Positions 17,654 to 32,327 of a stretch of DNA of 64,000 nucleotides are shown here, piece after piece. This DNA comes from Tsukamurella sp. PLM1 (GTDB lineage: Bacteria > Actinomycetota > Actinomycetes > Mycobacteriales > Mycobacteriaceae), in contig NZ_AP025688.1 in assembly GCF_023168325.1 (NCBI RefSeq), positions 2,604,001 to 2,668,000 of the forward strand. Reading direction: 5' to 3'. Below the pieces are notes generated by a model, which made no database searches, was not told where the DNA came from, and saw only the letters and a list, made by a program, of their open reading frames with translations. Each line of letters begins with the position of its first letter. The stretch's first letter is position 1. A program made the translations under genes and the position numbers.

Positions 17654-18628
17654 ATGGAGCTGGTGATCGCGATCAACCCCGATCCCGACTCGTCGTTGAA
17701 GTACCTGATCTGGGTGCCGATCGGCGACGGTCGAGTGTTCCGCACCTCCGACACATGGCCGCGGACGAAAGCCCTGTTCTGCTTTCCGGTGGACCGCTCG
17801 GAGTGGCCGGTCCACCCGGAAGTCGTCGAACGCATCCCCTTACGATCCTGCGCCGGCCGGGGCGCCGCGATCGACGTGATCGCCGAACGGGCGCGGGAGA
17901 ACCGCTCCCAGATCGTCTTCACCCGGGCTCGCGGCAGGCAGATGGTCTTCTGGCAGGCGCCGCGCACACGGAAGAAGGCCCGGCCCAACGTACCGGTTCC
18001 CTCGGCCCGGGCCGCCGGCATCGTCGACCTGGCCATCGCCGTCGACTCGCGCGAGCGATACGGCTACACCTTCAAGACCCAGCAGGTCGTCGTGACGAAG
18101 CGCGCGCTCACGTCCGGTGACTACGCGATTCTCGCCGACGACGGTGCGATCCGGGCGGCCGTGGAGCGCAAGGGGCTCGAGGACCTGATCACGTCCCTCA
18201 GCAACGGGAGGCTCGGCTTCCAGATCGCGGACCTCGCCTCGCTGCCGCATGCGGCGGTCGTGGTCGAGGAACGCTACTCGCAGGTGTTCAAGCAGAACTG
18301 GATGCGGCCGGCGAAGGTCGCGGACGGGCTCGCCGAGCTGCAGGTCCGGTATCCCACCGTGCAAATCGCCTTCTGCGAGACCCGCAAGCTGGCCGAGGAG
18401 TGGACCTACCGGTTCCTCGCCGCATCGGCGGCACATGCCGCGCTCGTCGACGGTGCCGCGGCCGACGGCGCACCGTCCGGCCCGCAGACGAGCGGGGCGA
18501 AGCCGCCCTCGGACGCCCCGAAACCGGCGATGGTCCGCGCCTGGGCGAACGCCAACGGCATCGAGGTCAGCTCCAAGGGGCGCGTGCCGGCCGCGGTGCT
18601 CGCGGCGTACGCCGATGCGCACCCCTGA
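17654..18628 (+). CDS. ERCC4-type nuclease domain fused to an Lsr2 C-terminal DNA-binding domain
   Basis: 324 aa. ERCC4/XPF nucleases cut branched DNA. Seen: about residues 120-270 carry IVDLAIAVDSRERYGYTF, GDYAILADDG and the catalytic AAVERKGLEDLITSL (the ERKxxxDL motif). A flexible Ala/Pro/Ser linker follows, and the last ~40 residues (MVRAWANANGIEVSSKGRVPAAVLAAYADAH) match the Lsr2 DNA-binding domain, which inserts an RGR-like loop into the AT-rich minor groove; here the loop reads KGR. Residues 1-115 are not recognised. The gene is monocistronic and divergent from the PH-like gene. Confidence 0.82.
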   Translation: MELVIAINPDPDSSLKYLIWVPIGDGRVFRTSDTWPRTKALFCFPVDRSEWPVHPEVVERIPLRSCAGRGAAIDVIAERARENRSQIVFTRARGRQMVFWQAPRTRKKARPNVPVPSARAAGIVDLAIAVDSRERYGYTFKTQQVVVTKRALTSGDYAILADDGAIRAAVERKGLEDLITSLSNGRLGFQIADLASLPHAAVVVEERYSQVFKQNWMRPAKVADGLAELQVRYPTVQIAFCETRKLAEEWTYRFLAASAAHAALVDGAAADGAPSGPQTSGAKPPSDAPKPAMVRAWANANGIEVSSKGRVPAAVLAAYADAHP

Positions 18629-18637
18629 AGGACACGA

Positions 18638-21436
<2,799 letters not shown>

Positions 21437-21495
21437 CCGCCGCTCCTGCCACTTCGGCCTCAGGGCGGCACGACGACGCGGGGTACGCCCGCGTA

Positions 21496-21648
21496 GTTCT
21501 CTTTCATCCGGACTATGACCGTCGGCTCCGGGATCGCACCGGAATCTGCTGACCCCCGCCTCGCGGTGGGGCGCTCGCGGGCTCGAACGCCGGGATCGCC
21601 CGGAGTCCATCACCGCCGGTGGGGAATCGCACCCCGCCCTGAGAACTT
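21496..21648 (-). promoter_or_regulatory. FMN riboswitch (RFN element)
   Basis: Read on the minus strand it begins TTCTCAGGGCGGGGTGC, continues GATTCCCCACCGGCGGT and GATGGACTCC, has a variable GC-rich arm, then GTCAGCAGATTCCGGTGCGA, GAGCCGACGGTCATAGTCC and closes with GGATGAAAGAGAAC. These are the conserved blocks of the RFN aptamer in order. It lies about 60 nt upstream of the ribE start, so FMN binding probably hides the ribE ribosome site or stops transcription. Confidence 0.95.
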
Positions 21649-21712
21649 CCGCTTCCGAAGGTAGCACTCACCGGCCGCTACCCCAAGTGTTGGGCTCACG
21701 GCGAACCGATCC

Positions 21713-22697
21713 CTACCGCACCATCGTGAGCAGCACGTCGTCGCCCAGCCGCTCGACCGACTCCAGACGCAGGCGCAGCGCGTCCGCAAGAGTGCCGACG
21801 CCGGGCACCGTCAGCGCCGACAGGCCGGCGCCCAGCAGCACCGGCGCGATGTACGCCTGCACCCGGTCCACCAGCCCGGTATCCAGAAACGCGCCGATCA
21901 CCGTCGAACCGCCCTCGACCTGGACGTTCACCGCGTCCCCCGCGGCGGCGAGCGCGGCTCGGGGGTCGTGGCCGCGCACCAGCCGCGCCTCGCCCGGCCC
22001 GGTGAGCACCCGCGCGTCGGGCGGCAGTTCCCGCTCGCCGAGCACGATCCGCACCGGCTGGTGGGGGTACGGCGCACCGTCGGGACGCCGGGCCGTGAGG
22101 GCCGGATCGTCGGCGGCGACGGTGCCGGTCCCCACCACGATCGCGTCCAATTGGGCGCGCTCGGCGTGGGCGCGCTCGCGCGCGAGCTCCCCGGTGATCC
22201 AGCGGCTCGTGCCGTCAGGGGCCGCGATGCGGCCGTCGACGGTGGCCGCGAGCTTGACGGTGACCATCGGCCGGCCGTGCCGCTGCCGGAACAGCCACTC
22301 GGTGAGCGGCCACGGTTCGACAGCGAGGTGCTCGACCTCGACGCCGGCCGCGCGCAGGGTGTGCGCTCCCCGGCGGCGAGCGGGTTGGGGTCGGCGGCGG
22401 CGTAGGCGACGCGCGCCACCCCGGCGGCGATGAGGGCCTGCGTGCAGGGCCCGGTGCGGCCCGTGTGGTCGCACGGCTCGAGCGTCACGACGGCGGTGCC
22501 GCCGCGCGCGGCCTCCCCGGCCTGTGCGAGGGCCACGACCTCGGCGTGGGGCCCGCCCGCGGGGGCGGTGCGGCCCCGTCCGGCGACGGTGCCGTCGGCC
22601 GCGAGGATCACGGCGCCGACCGGCGGATTGGGCGTGCTGATCCCCGCGCTCCGACCGACTCCTCGACGGCGAGCGCGAGCGCTGCCTGCAGGTCCAC
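21713..22697 (-). CDS. ribD: bifunctional riboflavin deaminase/reductase, two one-base deletions
   Basis: About 328 aa when restored. It converts the GTP cyclohydrolase II product to ribitylaminouracil. Seen: deaminase zinc motif HAEVVAL and PCDHTGRTGPC; reductase domain with GRPMVTVKLAATVDGRIA and STVIGAFLDTGLVD. Two breaks, each fitting G5 read as G4: near 22643 (GCGCGGGGATCAGC) and near 22370 (GCCGGGGAGCGC). Start GTG 22697 lies 4 bp after the rpe stop. It lies upstream of the riboswitch, so it is not directly under it. Confidence 0.92.
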
Positions 22698-22700
22698 GAG

Positions 22701-23378
22701 TCAGGGTCGCGCGACGGCGGCGGCCTGCGCGCGCAGCTTGCGCACCGCCTCGGCCGGATCGGCGGCGTTGTAGACGGCGGAGCCGGCGACGAAGCAGTCG
22801 ACGCCCGCGGCGGCGGCCTGCTCGATCGTGTCGGCGTTGATGCCGCCGTCGATCTCGACGAGCAGGCGCAGCTCACCGGAGTCGACGAGGCGGCGGGCGG
22901 CCCGGGCCTTGTCGAGGACCTCGGCGATGAAGGACTGGCCGCCGAAGCCGGGCTCGACGCTCATCACCAGCAGCGTGTCGAACTCCTTGAGGATCTCGAC
23001 GTAGGGCTCGAAGGCGGTCCCCGGCTTGATCGCGAGGCCGGCCTTGCCCCCGGCGGCGCGGATGTCCTTGGCGACGGCGACCGGGTCGTCGGTGGCCTCG
23101 GCGTGGAAGGTCACGTTGTGGGCGCCCGCCTCGGCGTACGGCGGCGCCCAGCGGCCCGGGTCTTCGATCATCAGGTGGCAGTCCAGCGGGATCGTCGTGG
23201 CCCCGAGCAGGCTCTGCACCACCGGGAGTCCCAGCGTGAGATTCGGGACGAAGTGATTGTCCATGACGTCCACGTGCACCCAGTCGGCGCCCTCGGTGCC
23301 GCCGACGGCGTCGATCTCGGCCCCGAGCCGGGCGAAATCGGCGGACAGGATGGACGGCGCGATCATCGGCGAACTCAT
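22701..23378 (-). CDS. rpe: ribulose-phosphate 3-epimerase
   Basis: 225 aa TIM barrel that interconverts ribulose 5-phosphate and xylulose 5-phosphate. Seen: [35 protein letters not shown] (metal-binding His/Asp), [27 protein letters not shown], and [27 protein letters not shown]. The frame is intact. ATG 23378 is chosen over the longer upstream reading because the conserved [10 protein letters not shown] follows it. It is immediately upstream of ribD and supplies ribulose 5-phosphate, the RibBA substrate. Confidence 0.96.
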   Translation of the reverse strand: MSSPMIAPSILSADFARLGAEIDAVGGTEGADWVHVDVMDNHFVPNLTLGLPVVQSLLGATTIPLDCHLMIEDPGRWAPPYAEAGAHNVTFHAEATDDPVAVAKDIRAAGGKAGLAIKPGTAFEPYVEILKEFDTLLVMSVEPGFGGQSFIAEVLDKARAARRLVDSGELRLLVEIDGGINADTIEQAAAAGVDCFVAGSAVYNAADPAEAVRKLRAQAAAVARP

Positions 23379-23572
23379 GCGTCGGATTCTACGGGTGCGA
23401 ATCCGCGGTTCAGCGCGCACAGGAGGCCGATTCCGGCTTCGCCAGCGCCCACGGCCACAGACTCACAACGTGGGACCGTGTCGATCGTTGAACTTCATTG
23501 ATCACTTTAGTAACATCAGCATCATTAGTCACACGGGTAACATCCGTGCCGTCGATGAGTTGAGAGGTCGCC

Positions 23573-24512
23573 ATGCGGATCGCGCGCACCACCCTGACCA
23601 CGTTCGTGGCCGTCGCCGCGGCCACCTGTCTCGCCGCGGGCCCGGCGCTCGCCGACCCGGCGAGCCCCGCCGTCCCCGCGGTTCCGGTAGCACCGGCCGC
23701 CCCCGCCGCGCCGGCGGCGGCTCCGCTGCCGCGGCTCCCGCTGCGGCAACCCCCGCTGCCGCGGCCCCGGCCGCCGCAGCCCCGGCCGCGGCGAACACCC
23801 CGCTCGTGTCCACCGCCAACGCTGTGCCGGCGAGCTCGCAGCCCGCCCTGGCCGAGCTGGCGAAGATCCCGGGCGTCCAGCAGATCCTCGCCACCGGACA
23901 GCTCCCCACCACCGATGTCGCGACCCTGGTCAAGATGTTCGGCAGCGACCCGAACGCGCAGAAGCTGCTCGGCCAGCTGCTCGCGGGCCAGGCGAGCACC
24001 GCCACCACGCCTGCGGCCACTACCCCGGACGAACCGCTCAAGTTCGCCGTCACCGGCGCCATCAAGGACGCCTTCGACAAGGACGGCGGCCAGAAGAAGT
24101 ACGGCCAGCCGCTCGCCGTCGAGAAGGACATCGCCGGCGGGGCGAAGGCGCAGGAGTTCACGAACGGAACCATCTATTGGAGCCCGAAGGTCAACGGCGG
24201 CAAGGCCGCCGGCGTGACGGGCGCGATCCGCGACCTGTACCTCAAGGAGGGCGGCCCCACCGGCAAGCTCGGCTTCCCGCTCATGAGCGAGCTCTCCATC
24301 GGCGGCGCCACCCCGGTTCCGTGGCCGGTGCCTACAACGATTTCCAGCACGGCTCGATCGTGTGGTCGCCCGAACACGGCGCGCACGTGGTCGCCGGCAA
24401 GATCAAGGACCAGTGGGTGAAGGGCGGCGGCGCCTTCGGCATGGGCTACCCCAAGGCCGACGCCAAGAACGGCTCCCAGGAGTTCACCAAGGGCGGCGTC
24501 CTCAAGGGCTGA
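23573..24512 (+). CDS. secreted LGFP-repeat cell-wall protein, two one-base deletions
   Basis: About 313 aa when restored. Seen: signal peptide (residues 1-27, TFVAVAAATCLAAGPALA), an Ala/Pro-rich linker, a short helical region (AELAKIPGVQQILATGQL), then at least three LGFP-type repeats of about 55 residues: KYGQPLAVEKDI, GKLGFPLMSELSI and AFGMGYPKADA. LGFP repeats anchor proteins in the mycolic cell wall. Breaks near 23722 (GGCTCCGCT, one C short) and near 24316 (CCCCGGTTCC, one G short). It fits a mycolate-containing actinobacterium. A long palindrome lies 12 bp after the stop. Confidence 0.87.
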
Positions 24513-24524
24513 CGCTCCTGATCC

Positions 24525-24588
24525 CGATTGAACGACGTTCTGGAGAGTAAAAACCGCAGGTCGAACTCTCCAGAACGTCGTTCAATCG
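24525..24588. repeat. long palindromic repeat, intact copy (possible bidirectional terminator)
   Basis: Arms 24525-24548 and 24565-24588 are a perfect 24-bp inverted repeat around a 16-nt loop; the arm begins CGATTGAACGACGTTC. It lies just after the LGFP gene. A second copy at 25509/26845 has the same arm sequence. The stem would fold in RNA from either strand; there is no long T run. It may be a terminator, a REP-like element or a non-autonomous mobile repeat. Confidence 0.8.
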
Positions 24589-24633
24589 TCGGGTGGGGAT
24601 CCGATCGCAGGGCTCGTGCGTCCAATTGATGTG

Positions 24634-25655
24634 ATGGGACGAAGACGGGAACTCCTCGGCGGACGGACCGAGCATGCGCTCCGGCAGGAATCGACCCCCG
24701 TGATCCACGGCATCCGCCACGACGGCGCTGCAACGCCGTCGGACGACGACATTCTCGTTGCACTCGAGACCGCCTACCCCGATCTCGTGTTCGTCGGCTG
24801 GAGCGCTGCGGCTCTGCACGGTGTCGAGTACGCCGCCGGCCACACACCGGAGATCTGGCTTCCCGCACAGGGGAAGCGACACGGCGTGGTGATGCGCTGC
24901 GGTCACCTTCCGGCCGAGGACGTCGTCACCGTGGCCGGACGCGTCGCCACATCGATCGTTCGCACCGCCGTCGACGTCGCCCGATTCGCCGAGGGCGATG
25001 AGAAGATCGTGGGATTCGATCAGTTCATCCGCGTCGATCGGCTCGGCAGATCCTGACCACGAAGGCCGCCGTACTCGACTACCTCGACACCCATCCCGGT
25101 CTGTACGGAGCGAATCGGGTGCGCGACGTCATCGCCGAGGCGAGCACTGGGGCGCACTCTCCGTGGGAGACGTACTCACGGCTCGTCGTGCACCGCTCCG
25201 GGCTCGACTTCTTCCGGCCCCAACAACCGGTTCCCGGTACGCCCTTCCACGTCGACCTCGGTTCCAGGAAGTACCGAATCGCCATCGAGTACGACGGCGA
25301 CTATCACCGCTCGACGGAGCAGCAGCGCATCGACATCGCCCGCTGGAACGCCATCACCGACCGGAAGTGGATCATCATCCGCGTCACCTCACCGATGCTC
25401 CTCGGCGGCCGTGCAGTGTTCCTCGACCGCGTCGCTCGTGAGCTGCGGACGCGAGGCTGGAGCGGACCGTCGCCCACGACCCCGCCGCTGAAGCTCCCGA
25501 AGATCCACCGATTGAACGACGTTCCGGAGGGCGAAACCGCAGGCGAATCCAAGGGGCTAGCGCAACACGGCTCTACGCTGCTTGTTCGGATAGTAGTCGG
25601 TCGAGTGCTTCGGCTGGTGTGTGCCAGTCGAGGCGCTTGCGGGGCCGGCGGTTGA
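24634..25655 (+). CDS. DUF559-like (PD-(D/E)XK nuclease fold) protein, one-base deletion and IS-altered 3' end
   Basis: N-terminal part (SAAALHGVEYAAGHTPEIWLP...) resembles the AbiEi-like leader of this actinobacterial family; the C-terminal half carries FHVDLGSRKYRIAIEYDGDYHR and KWIIIRVTS, the VSR/DUF559 nuclease-like core. The frame breaks near 25049 (GGCAGATCCTGACC needs one base to read on as ILTTKAAVLDYLD). The conserved part ends near 25490; the reading frame then crosses the left half of the split palindrome and the IS30 end and stops at 25655, so the original stop is lost or displaced. Start ATG 24634 or GTG 24616. The function is unknown. Confidence 0.6.
25509..25529. repeat. left half of palindromic repeat split by IS30
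   Basis: CGATTGAACGACGTTCCGGAG followed by GGCGAAACCGCAGG: the same arm and loop start as the intact copy at 24525, with one substitution in the arm. The loop is cut by the IS30 element at 25548. Confidence 0.75.
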
Positions 25656-26826
25656 GTTGGGCGGCGACGAGGTCGAGGTAGCCCGGGCCCCACTGTGACA
25701 GGTCGGTGCCTTTGGGGAAGTACTGACGGAGAAGCCCGTTGGTGTTCTCGTTGCTGCCGCGTTGCCACGGTGAGCGTGGATCGCAGAAGTAGATATCGAT
25801 CCCGGTCGCGGCGGTGACCAGTTCGTGCTTGGTCATCTCGATGCCTTGATCCCAGGTCAGGGAACGTTGAAGCTGTTCGGGTAGTTCTCCGATCTTGTCG
25901 ATCAGCGCCGCAGCGACCGATTCGGCGGTGTGGTCGCCGGGCAGGTGCAGCAGCATGACGAACCCGGTCGCTCGTTCGACGAGGGTGCCGATCGCGGACC
26001 CGGAGGCGGTCGATCCGAGGATCAGATCGCCTTCCCAGTCGCCGGGGATCGCCCGGTCCTCCACGTCTTTCGGGCGTTCGCTGATGTTGACCATGTTCGG
26101 TATCCGATTCCGGACGGTGTTGCTGCGCTGCGGCTTACGAAGCTTCCTCCCGGTGCGCAGATGCGTGGTCAGCTCGCGGCGCAGCTCGCCGCGCCCCTGA
26201 ACGTAGAGGGCCTTGTAGATCGTCTCGTCGGACACACGCATCTCCGGGTCGTCGGGGAACTCCACCCGCAGCCGGTTCGAGATCTGCTCCGGGCTGAAGT
26301 CGTCTTTGAGCCACTGTTGCACCACCTGCTGCAGCCGAGGGTTCGAGGCCAACTTCCCCGGTGCCGTCCTGCAGGCTGCGGCATCGGCCGCGGCCTGCGC
26401 TGTGCTCGCCCGATACCGCCGCTCCCGCTCATACTCATACCGCCGACCGTTGACCGTCCGACCGTGGATGAACGTTCCCGCACGGCGCAGCTCCCGGCTG
26501 ATCGTGCTCGGCGAGCGTCCCAACCGGTCAGCGATCGCACGCACCGTCAGCCGATCGGCCCTGAGCAGGGCAATCTCCTCCCGCTCGGCAAAATCAAGCC
26601 TTCGGTACGACGGCTCACAGGTTCTGATCGCGGGCTTCATTCCTCCACGATCGTTGAACCACCGGCTTGCCAGCCTCTCCGACACGGCCGCAGCAGCGGC
26701 CGCGCCCGCGACAGTCTTACCGCTGCGGATCTGATCCCAGAACGGACGCTCCCGCTCCGCCGGACTCTTCGGCCTTCCCACCAGACAACACCCCATCTAC
26801 CTCAGGTGTTGCGCTGGCCCCTTGGA
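25548..26826 (-). mobile_element. IS30-family insertion sequence
   Basis: 1,279 bp bounded by 21-bp imperfect inverted repeats at 25548-25568 and 26806-26826, which match at 20 of 21 positions (core AAGGGGCYAGCGCAACAC). One intact transposase fills it. I see no clear target duplication; the flanking bases are GAA on the left and CCC on the right. It inserted into the loop of a palindromic repeat, between the DUF559-like gene and rsmB. Confidence 0.88.
25573..26796 (-). CDS. IS30-family transposase
   Basis: 407 aa, intact. Seen: N-terminal helix-turn-helix (REEIALLRADRLTVRAIADRLGRSPSTISRELRR, about residues 72-104), then the DDE integrase core with GDWEGDLILG (first Asp), LTWDQGIEMTKH (second Asp), and DPRSPWQRGSNENTNGLLRQYFPKG (Glu). 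It ends NRRPRKRLDWHTPAEAL, the IS30 C-terminus. It is probably active, since both ends and all catalytic residues are present. Confidence 0.95.
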   Translation of the reverse strand: MGCCLVGRPKSPAERERPFWDQIRSGKTVAGAAAAAAVSERLASRWFNDRGGMKPAIRTCEPSYRRLDFAEREEIALLRADRLTVRAIADRLGRSPSTISRELRRAGTFIHGRTVNGRRYEYERERRYRASTAQAAADAAACRTAPGKLASNPRLQQVVQQWLKDDFSPEQISNRLRVEFPDDPEMRVSDETIYKALYVQGRGELRRELTTHLRTGRKLRKPQRSNTVRNRIPNMVNISERPKDVEDRAIPGDWEGDLILGSTASGSAIGTLVERATGFVMLLHLPGDHTAESVAAALIDKIGELPEQLQRSLTWDQGIEMTKHELVTAATGIDIYFCDPRSPWQRGSNENTNGLLRQYFPKGTDLSQWGPGYLDLVAAQLNRRPRKRLDWHTPAEALDRLLSEQAA

Positions 26827-26844
26827 CCCGAGGCAGGTCAGAAT

Positions 26845-26865
26845 CTCCAGAACGTCGTTCAATCG
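26845..26865. repeat. right half of palindromic repeat split by IS30
   Basis: CTCCAGAACGTCGTTCAATCG, matching the right arm of the intact copy at 24566-24588 exactly over 21 bases. It ends 2 bp from the rsmB stop, so the undisrupted element lay between convergent genes. Confidence 0.75.
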
Positions 26866-26867
26866 GA

Positions 26868-28253
26868 CTAGGGGTGGTGCTTGCGGAGGGCTTGGAAGAA
26901 CATGCCGTCGGTGCCGTGCAGGTGGGGCCAGAGTTGCACGTGCGGGCCGTCGCCCAGGGGCAGGTCGGTCTCGGGGACCAGGGGGCGGGTGTCGATCCGC
27001 TCCAGCCCGGCCGCCGCGAGCAGCTCGTCGTCCCCGACGATGCCGACCGTCTCGGCCACGTGCGGCGAACAGGTCGCGTAGAGCACCACGCCACCCGGGC
27101 GGGTGAGTTCCGCGGCGGCGGTGAGCAGTTCGCGCTGCAGCACCGTCAGGTCCGCGACGTCGGAAGGCTGCTTGCGCCACCGGGCCTCGGGCCGGCGCCG
27201 CAGCGCGCCGATCCCCGAGCACGGCGCGTCGACCAGAACGCGGTCGTAACCGGGTTCGAGCCCGGAGGACCGCCCGTCGGCCAGGTGCACCTCCACCGGC
27301 AGTCCGCGAACGGCCTTGCGGACCAGCTCCGCGCGGTGCTCGGCCGGCTCCACGGCGTCGACCCGCGCACCGTCGATCGCGGCGAGCGAGCCGAGCAGCG
27401 CGGCCTTGCCGCCCGGCCCGGCGCAGAGGTCGAGCCAGCGGCCACCGTCGGGCCCCTCGAGCGGCGCGACCGCCGCCGCCCGGGCCACCAGTTGCGAACC
27501 CTCGTCCTGCACGCCGGCGAGACCGTCGCGGACGGGCTCCAGCGCGCCGGGGTCACCGCCCGGGAGGTACACGGCGTAGGGCGACAGTCTCCCCGTCTCG
27601 CCCTCGACGATGAGCGCCAGCTCCTCAGCGGAGATCTCCCCGGTCGCGCGACGAGGTGCACGGGCGGCCGGGAGTCGTCGGAGGCGAGCAGCGCCTGCAG
27701 CTGCCCCATCGAACGGATCCCGTTCGCGCGCAGCGAGTCCCAGAACGACTCGGCGATCCACCGCGGGTGCGCGTACTGGACCGCCAGGTGGCCCAGCAGA
27801 TCATCGGCGGCGCTGGGCGCGACCCGCGCGACCCAGGTGTCCTCGTCGTCGCGGGACACCTTGCGCAGCACCGCGTTCGCGAAGCCGGCGGCGCCCTTGC
27901 CGGAGCTCTCCTTCACCGCGTCGACCGTCTCGGACACGGCCGCGTGCGCACCCACGCGGGTGCGCAGCAGCTGGTAGACGCCGAGCCGCAGCGCGTCGAG
28001 CACGGGCCCGTCGATCGCGGCGACGGAGCGGCCGGACGCGTCCTCGATCACCGCGTCCAGCAAACCCTGCGCGCGGCACGTGCCGTAGGTGAGCTCGGTG
28101 GCGAACGCCGCGTCACGCCCTTGATCCGCTTCTCGCGCAACAGGCCCGGCAGCACGAGGTTCGCGTACGCGCCCCGTTCCCGCACCGCCGCAAGGGTCTG
28201 CAGCGCGGCGCTCCGGCGGGGTCGGTCCCCGCTGGGCTCGGGCGAGAAGTCAC
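26868..28253 (-). CDS. rsmB: 16S rRNA m5C967 methyltransferase RsmB (Fmu), three one-base deletions
   Basis: About 462 aa when restored. N-terminal NusB-like RNA-binding domain ([25 protein letters not shown]), C-terminal SAM methyltransferase: [17 protein letters not shown] (SAM site), [19 protein letters not shown] (PC motif Cys) and [17 protein letters not shown] (catalytic TCS Cys). Breaks near 28215 (GCCGG, one C short), 28119 (AAGGGCGTG, one G short) and 27639 (ACCGGGGAGATC, probably G5 read as G4). Start GTG 28253 overlaps the fmt stop. Order def-fmt-rsmB-rpe-ribD is as in mycobacteria, but IS30 now separates rsmB from rpe. Confidence 0.9.
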
Positions 28254-29196
28254 TGGTCCACTCCGATGATCGTGCCGGTCTCGATCCGCGCACCGCGCGC
28301 CCAGTCGGCGGCGGGCATGGGCTTCTTGCCGGGTGGCTGCACGGTGCCCAGCCGCACCGGCGCGGTCGCGGTGCCGGCGAACACGTCGCGCTTGGTGACC
28401 CGGAGCTCGCCAGGCGCCGGCGCTCGGCCGCGGCCTCGGCGTCGGGTTCGACGGTGACCGGCCCGAGCTTGAGCCGCGCCTCGCCGAAGGACACCCACGC
28501 GCCGGGCGCGTCGGTCATGGCACGGATGTGCCGGTCCACGGCGCCCGCGGGCCGGTCGAATCGCACCCGCGCGGCGTCGACGGTGACCTTCGGCGCGTGC
28601 GAGACACCGTCGGGCGACTGCGGCTGCGCCTGCAGCGCCCCGGCGGCCACGCCGTCGACGGTCCGCGTGAGCAGCTCCGCGCCGTGTTCGGCGAGGCGCG
28701 CGAGCAACGCCGTCGCCGTGTCGTCGGGGCGGATCCGCTCGGTGAGCACGCCGAAGACCGGCCCGGTGTCGAGGCCCGCCTCGATGCGGAACGTGGAGGC
28801 GCCGGTGACCTCGTCGCCGGCCTCGAGCGCGGCCTGGACCGGCGCCGCGCCGCGCCAGGCCGGCAGCAGCGAGAAGTGCAGGTTGATCCAGCCGTGCACG
28901 GGCACGTCCAGCAGGTCGGGCGGGATCATCCCGCCGTACGCGACCACCGGGGCGCAATCCGGCGCCAGGTCCACGATCGCCGCCCGCGCCTGCGGGTCGC
29001 GCAGCGTGGCCGGAGTCAGAACCGGGATGCCGGCCTCGTCGGCCACCTGCCCGACGGGCGAGCGCCGCACGCCGCGGCCGCGACCCGAACGGGCGTCGGG
29101 CCGGGTCAGCACCCCGACGACCTCGTGCTCGGACTCCAACAGAGCGCGCAGCGCGGGCACGGCCGGCTCCGGGGTGCCGGCGAACAGCAGCCGCAT
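28250..29196 (-). CDS. fmt: methionyl-tRNA formyltransferase, one-base deletion
   Basis: About 315 aa. It formylates initiator Met-tRNA with 10-formyl-THF. Seen: [20 protein letters not shown], the catalytic [37 protein letters not shown] (Asn/His region), and a C-terminal OB-fold domain. The frame breaks near 28413 (CGCCGGCGCC, probably one G short); afterwards it reads [16 protein letters not shown]. The ATG overlaps the def stop (TGATG); the stop overlaps the rsmB GTG. Confidence 0.93.
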
Positions 29197-29734
29197 CAGG
29201 CGCGCCCGCCCGCCGCGCCGGCACCGAGCGTCGCGGCCGGATCGGTGAACCACGGCGAGCTGCGGATCACCCGCATCGCGGCCTTGCGCTCGTCCGGATC
29301 GAGGCGGCTGAGGAACAGGACGCCGTCGAGGTGGTCCGTCTCGTGCTGGATACAGCGCGCAAGGATCTCGGTGCCGCGCACCGTGATCGGTGCGCCCGTC
29401 ACGTCCACGCCGTCGGCCACCACCTCGAGGTATCGCGTGCACTGCCCCCGCACCTCGGGATCGACAAGCACCCCTCGGGGCCGGCCTGCAGTTCCTCGCC
29501 GACCGCGCGCCACACGGGGTTGACGATGTGTCCCTCCTGCCCACCGCAGCCGTAGACGAACACCCGCCTGCTCACCCCCACCTGCGGCGCCGCGAGGCCG
29601 GCCCCGTTGTGGTGGTGCATCGTGTCGATCATGTCGTCGACCAGGCGGGCGAGGTCGGCGTCGAACACCGTCACCTCGTCGGCGGGGGTGCGGAGGACGG
29701 GATCCGGGTAGATGCGGATGGGAAGAACGCTCAT
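29196..29734 (-). CDS. def: peptide deformylase, one-base deletion
   Basis: About 179 aa. It removes the N-formyl group from nascent proteins. Seen: motif 1 [11 protein letters not shown] (usual GxGLAAxQ), motif 2 EGCLSIP with metal Cys, and motif 3 [14 protein letters not shown] (HExxH). The break near 29459, inside motif 2 (ATCCCGAGGTG needs one base), separates EGCLSIP from [19 protein letters not shown] 29734. It is the first gene of def-fmt-rsmB. Confidence 0.94.
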
Positions 29735-29877
29735 TCCCCCATTATCCAGGCCCGATCCGCCCGCCGAGCGAGGACTCCGGTCACAGCGGCGCGCCCGCGC
29801 TAGGAGTTACAGACAGGGTTGCCTTAGAATTCCGGCGATACGCCACAGACCGCCCCGCCGGGCGAGAGAGGGTCGAC

Positions 29878-32323
<2,446 letters not shown>

Positions 32324-32327
32324 CGCA

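Noticed and set aside
25540..26840. Target-site duplication flanking the IS30 element
   Set aside because: Bases next to the terminal repeats are GAA and CCC; no direct repeat is convincing.
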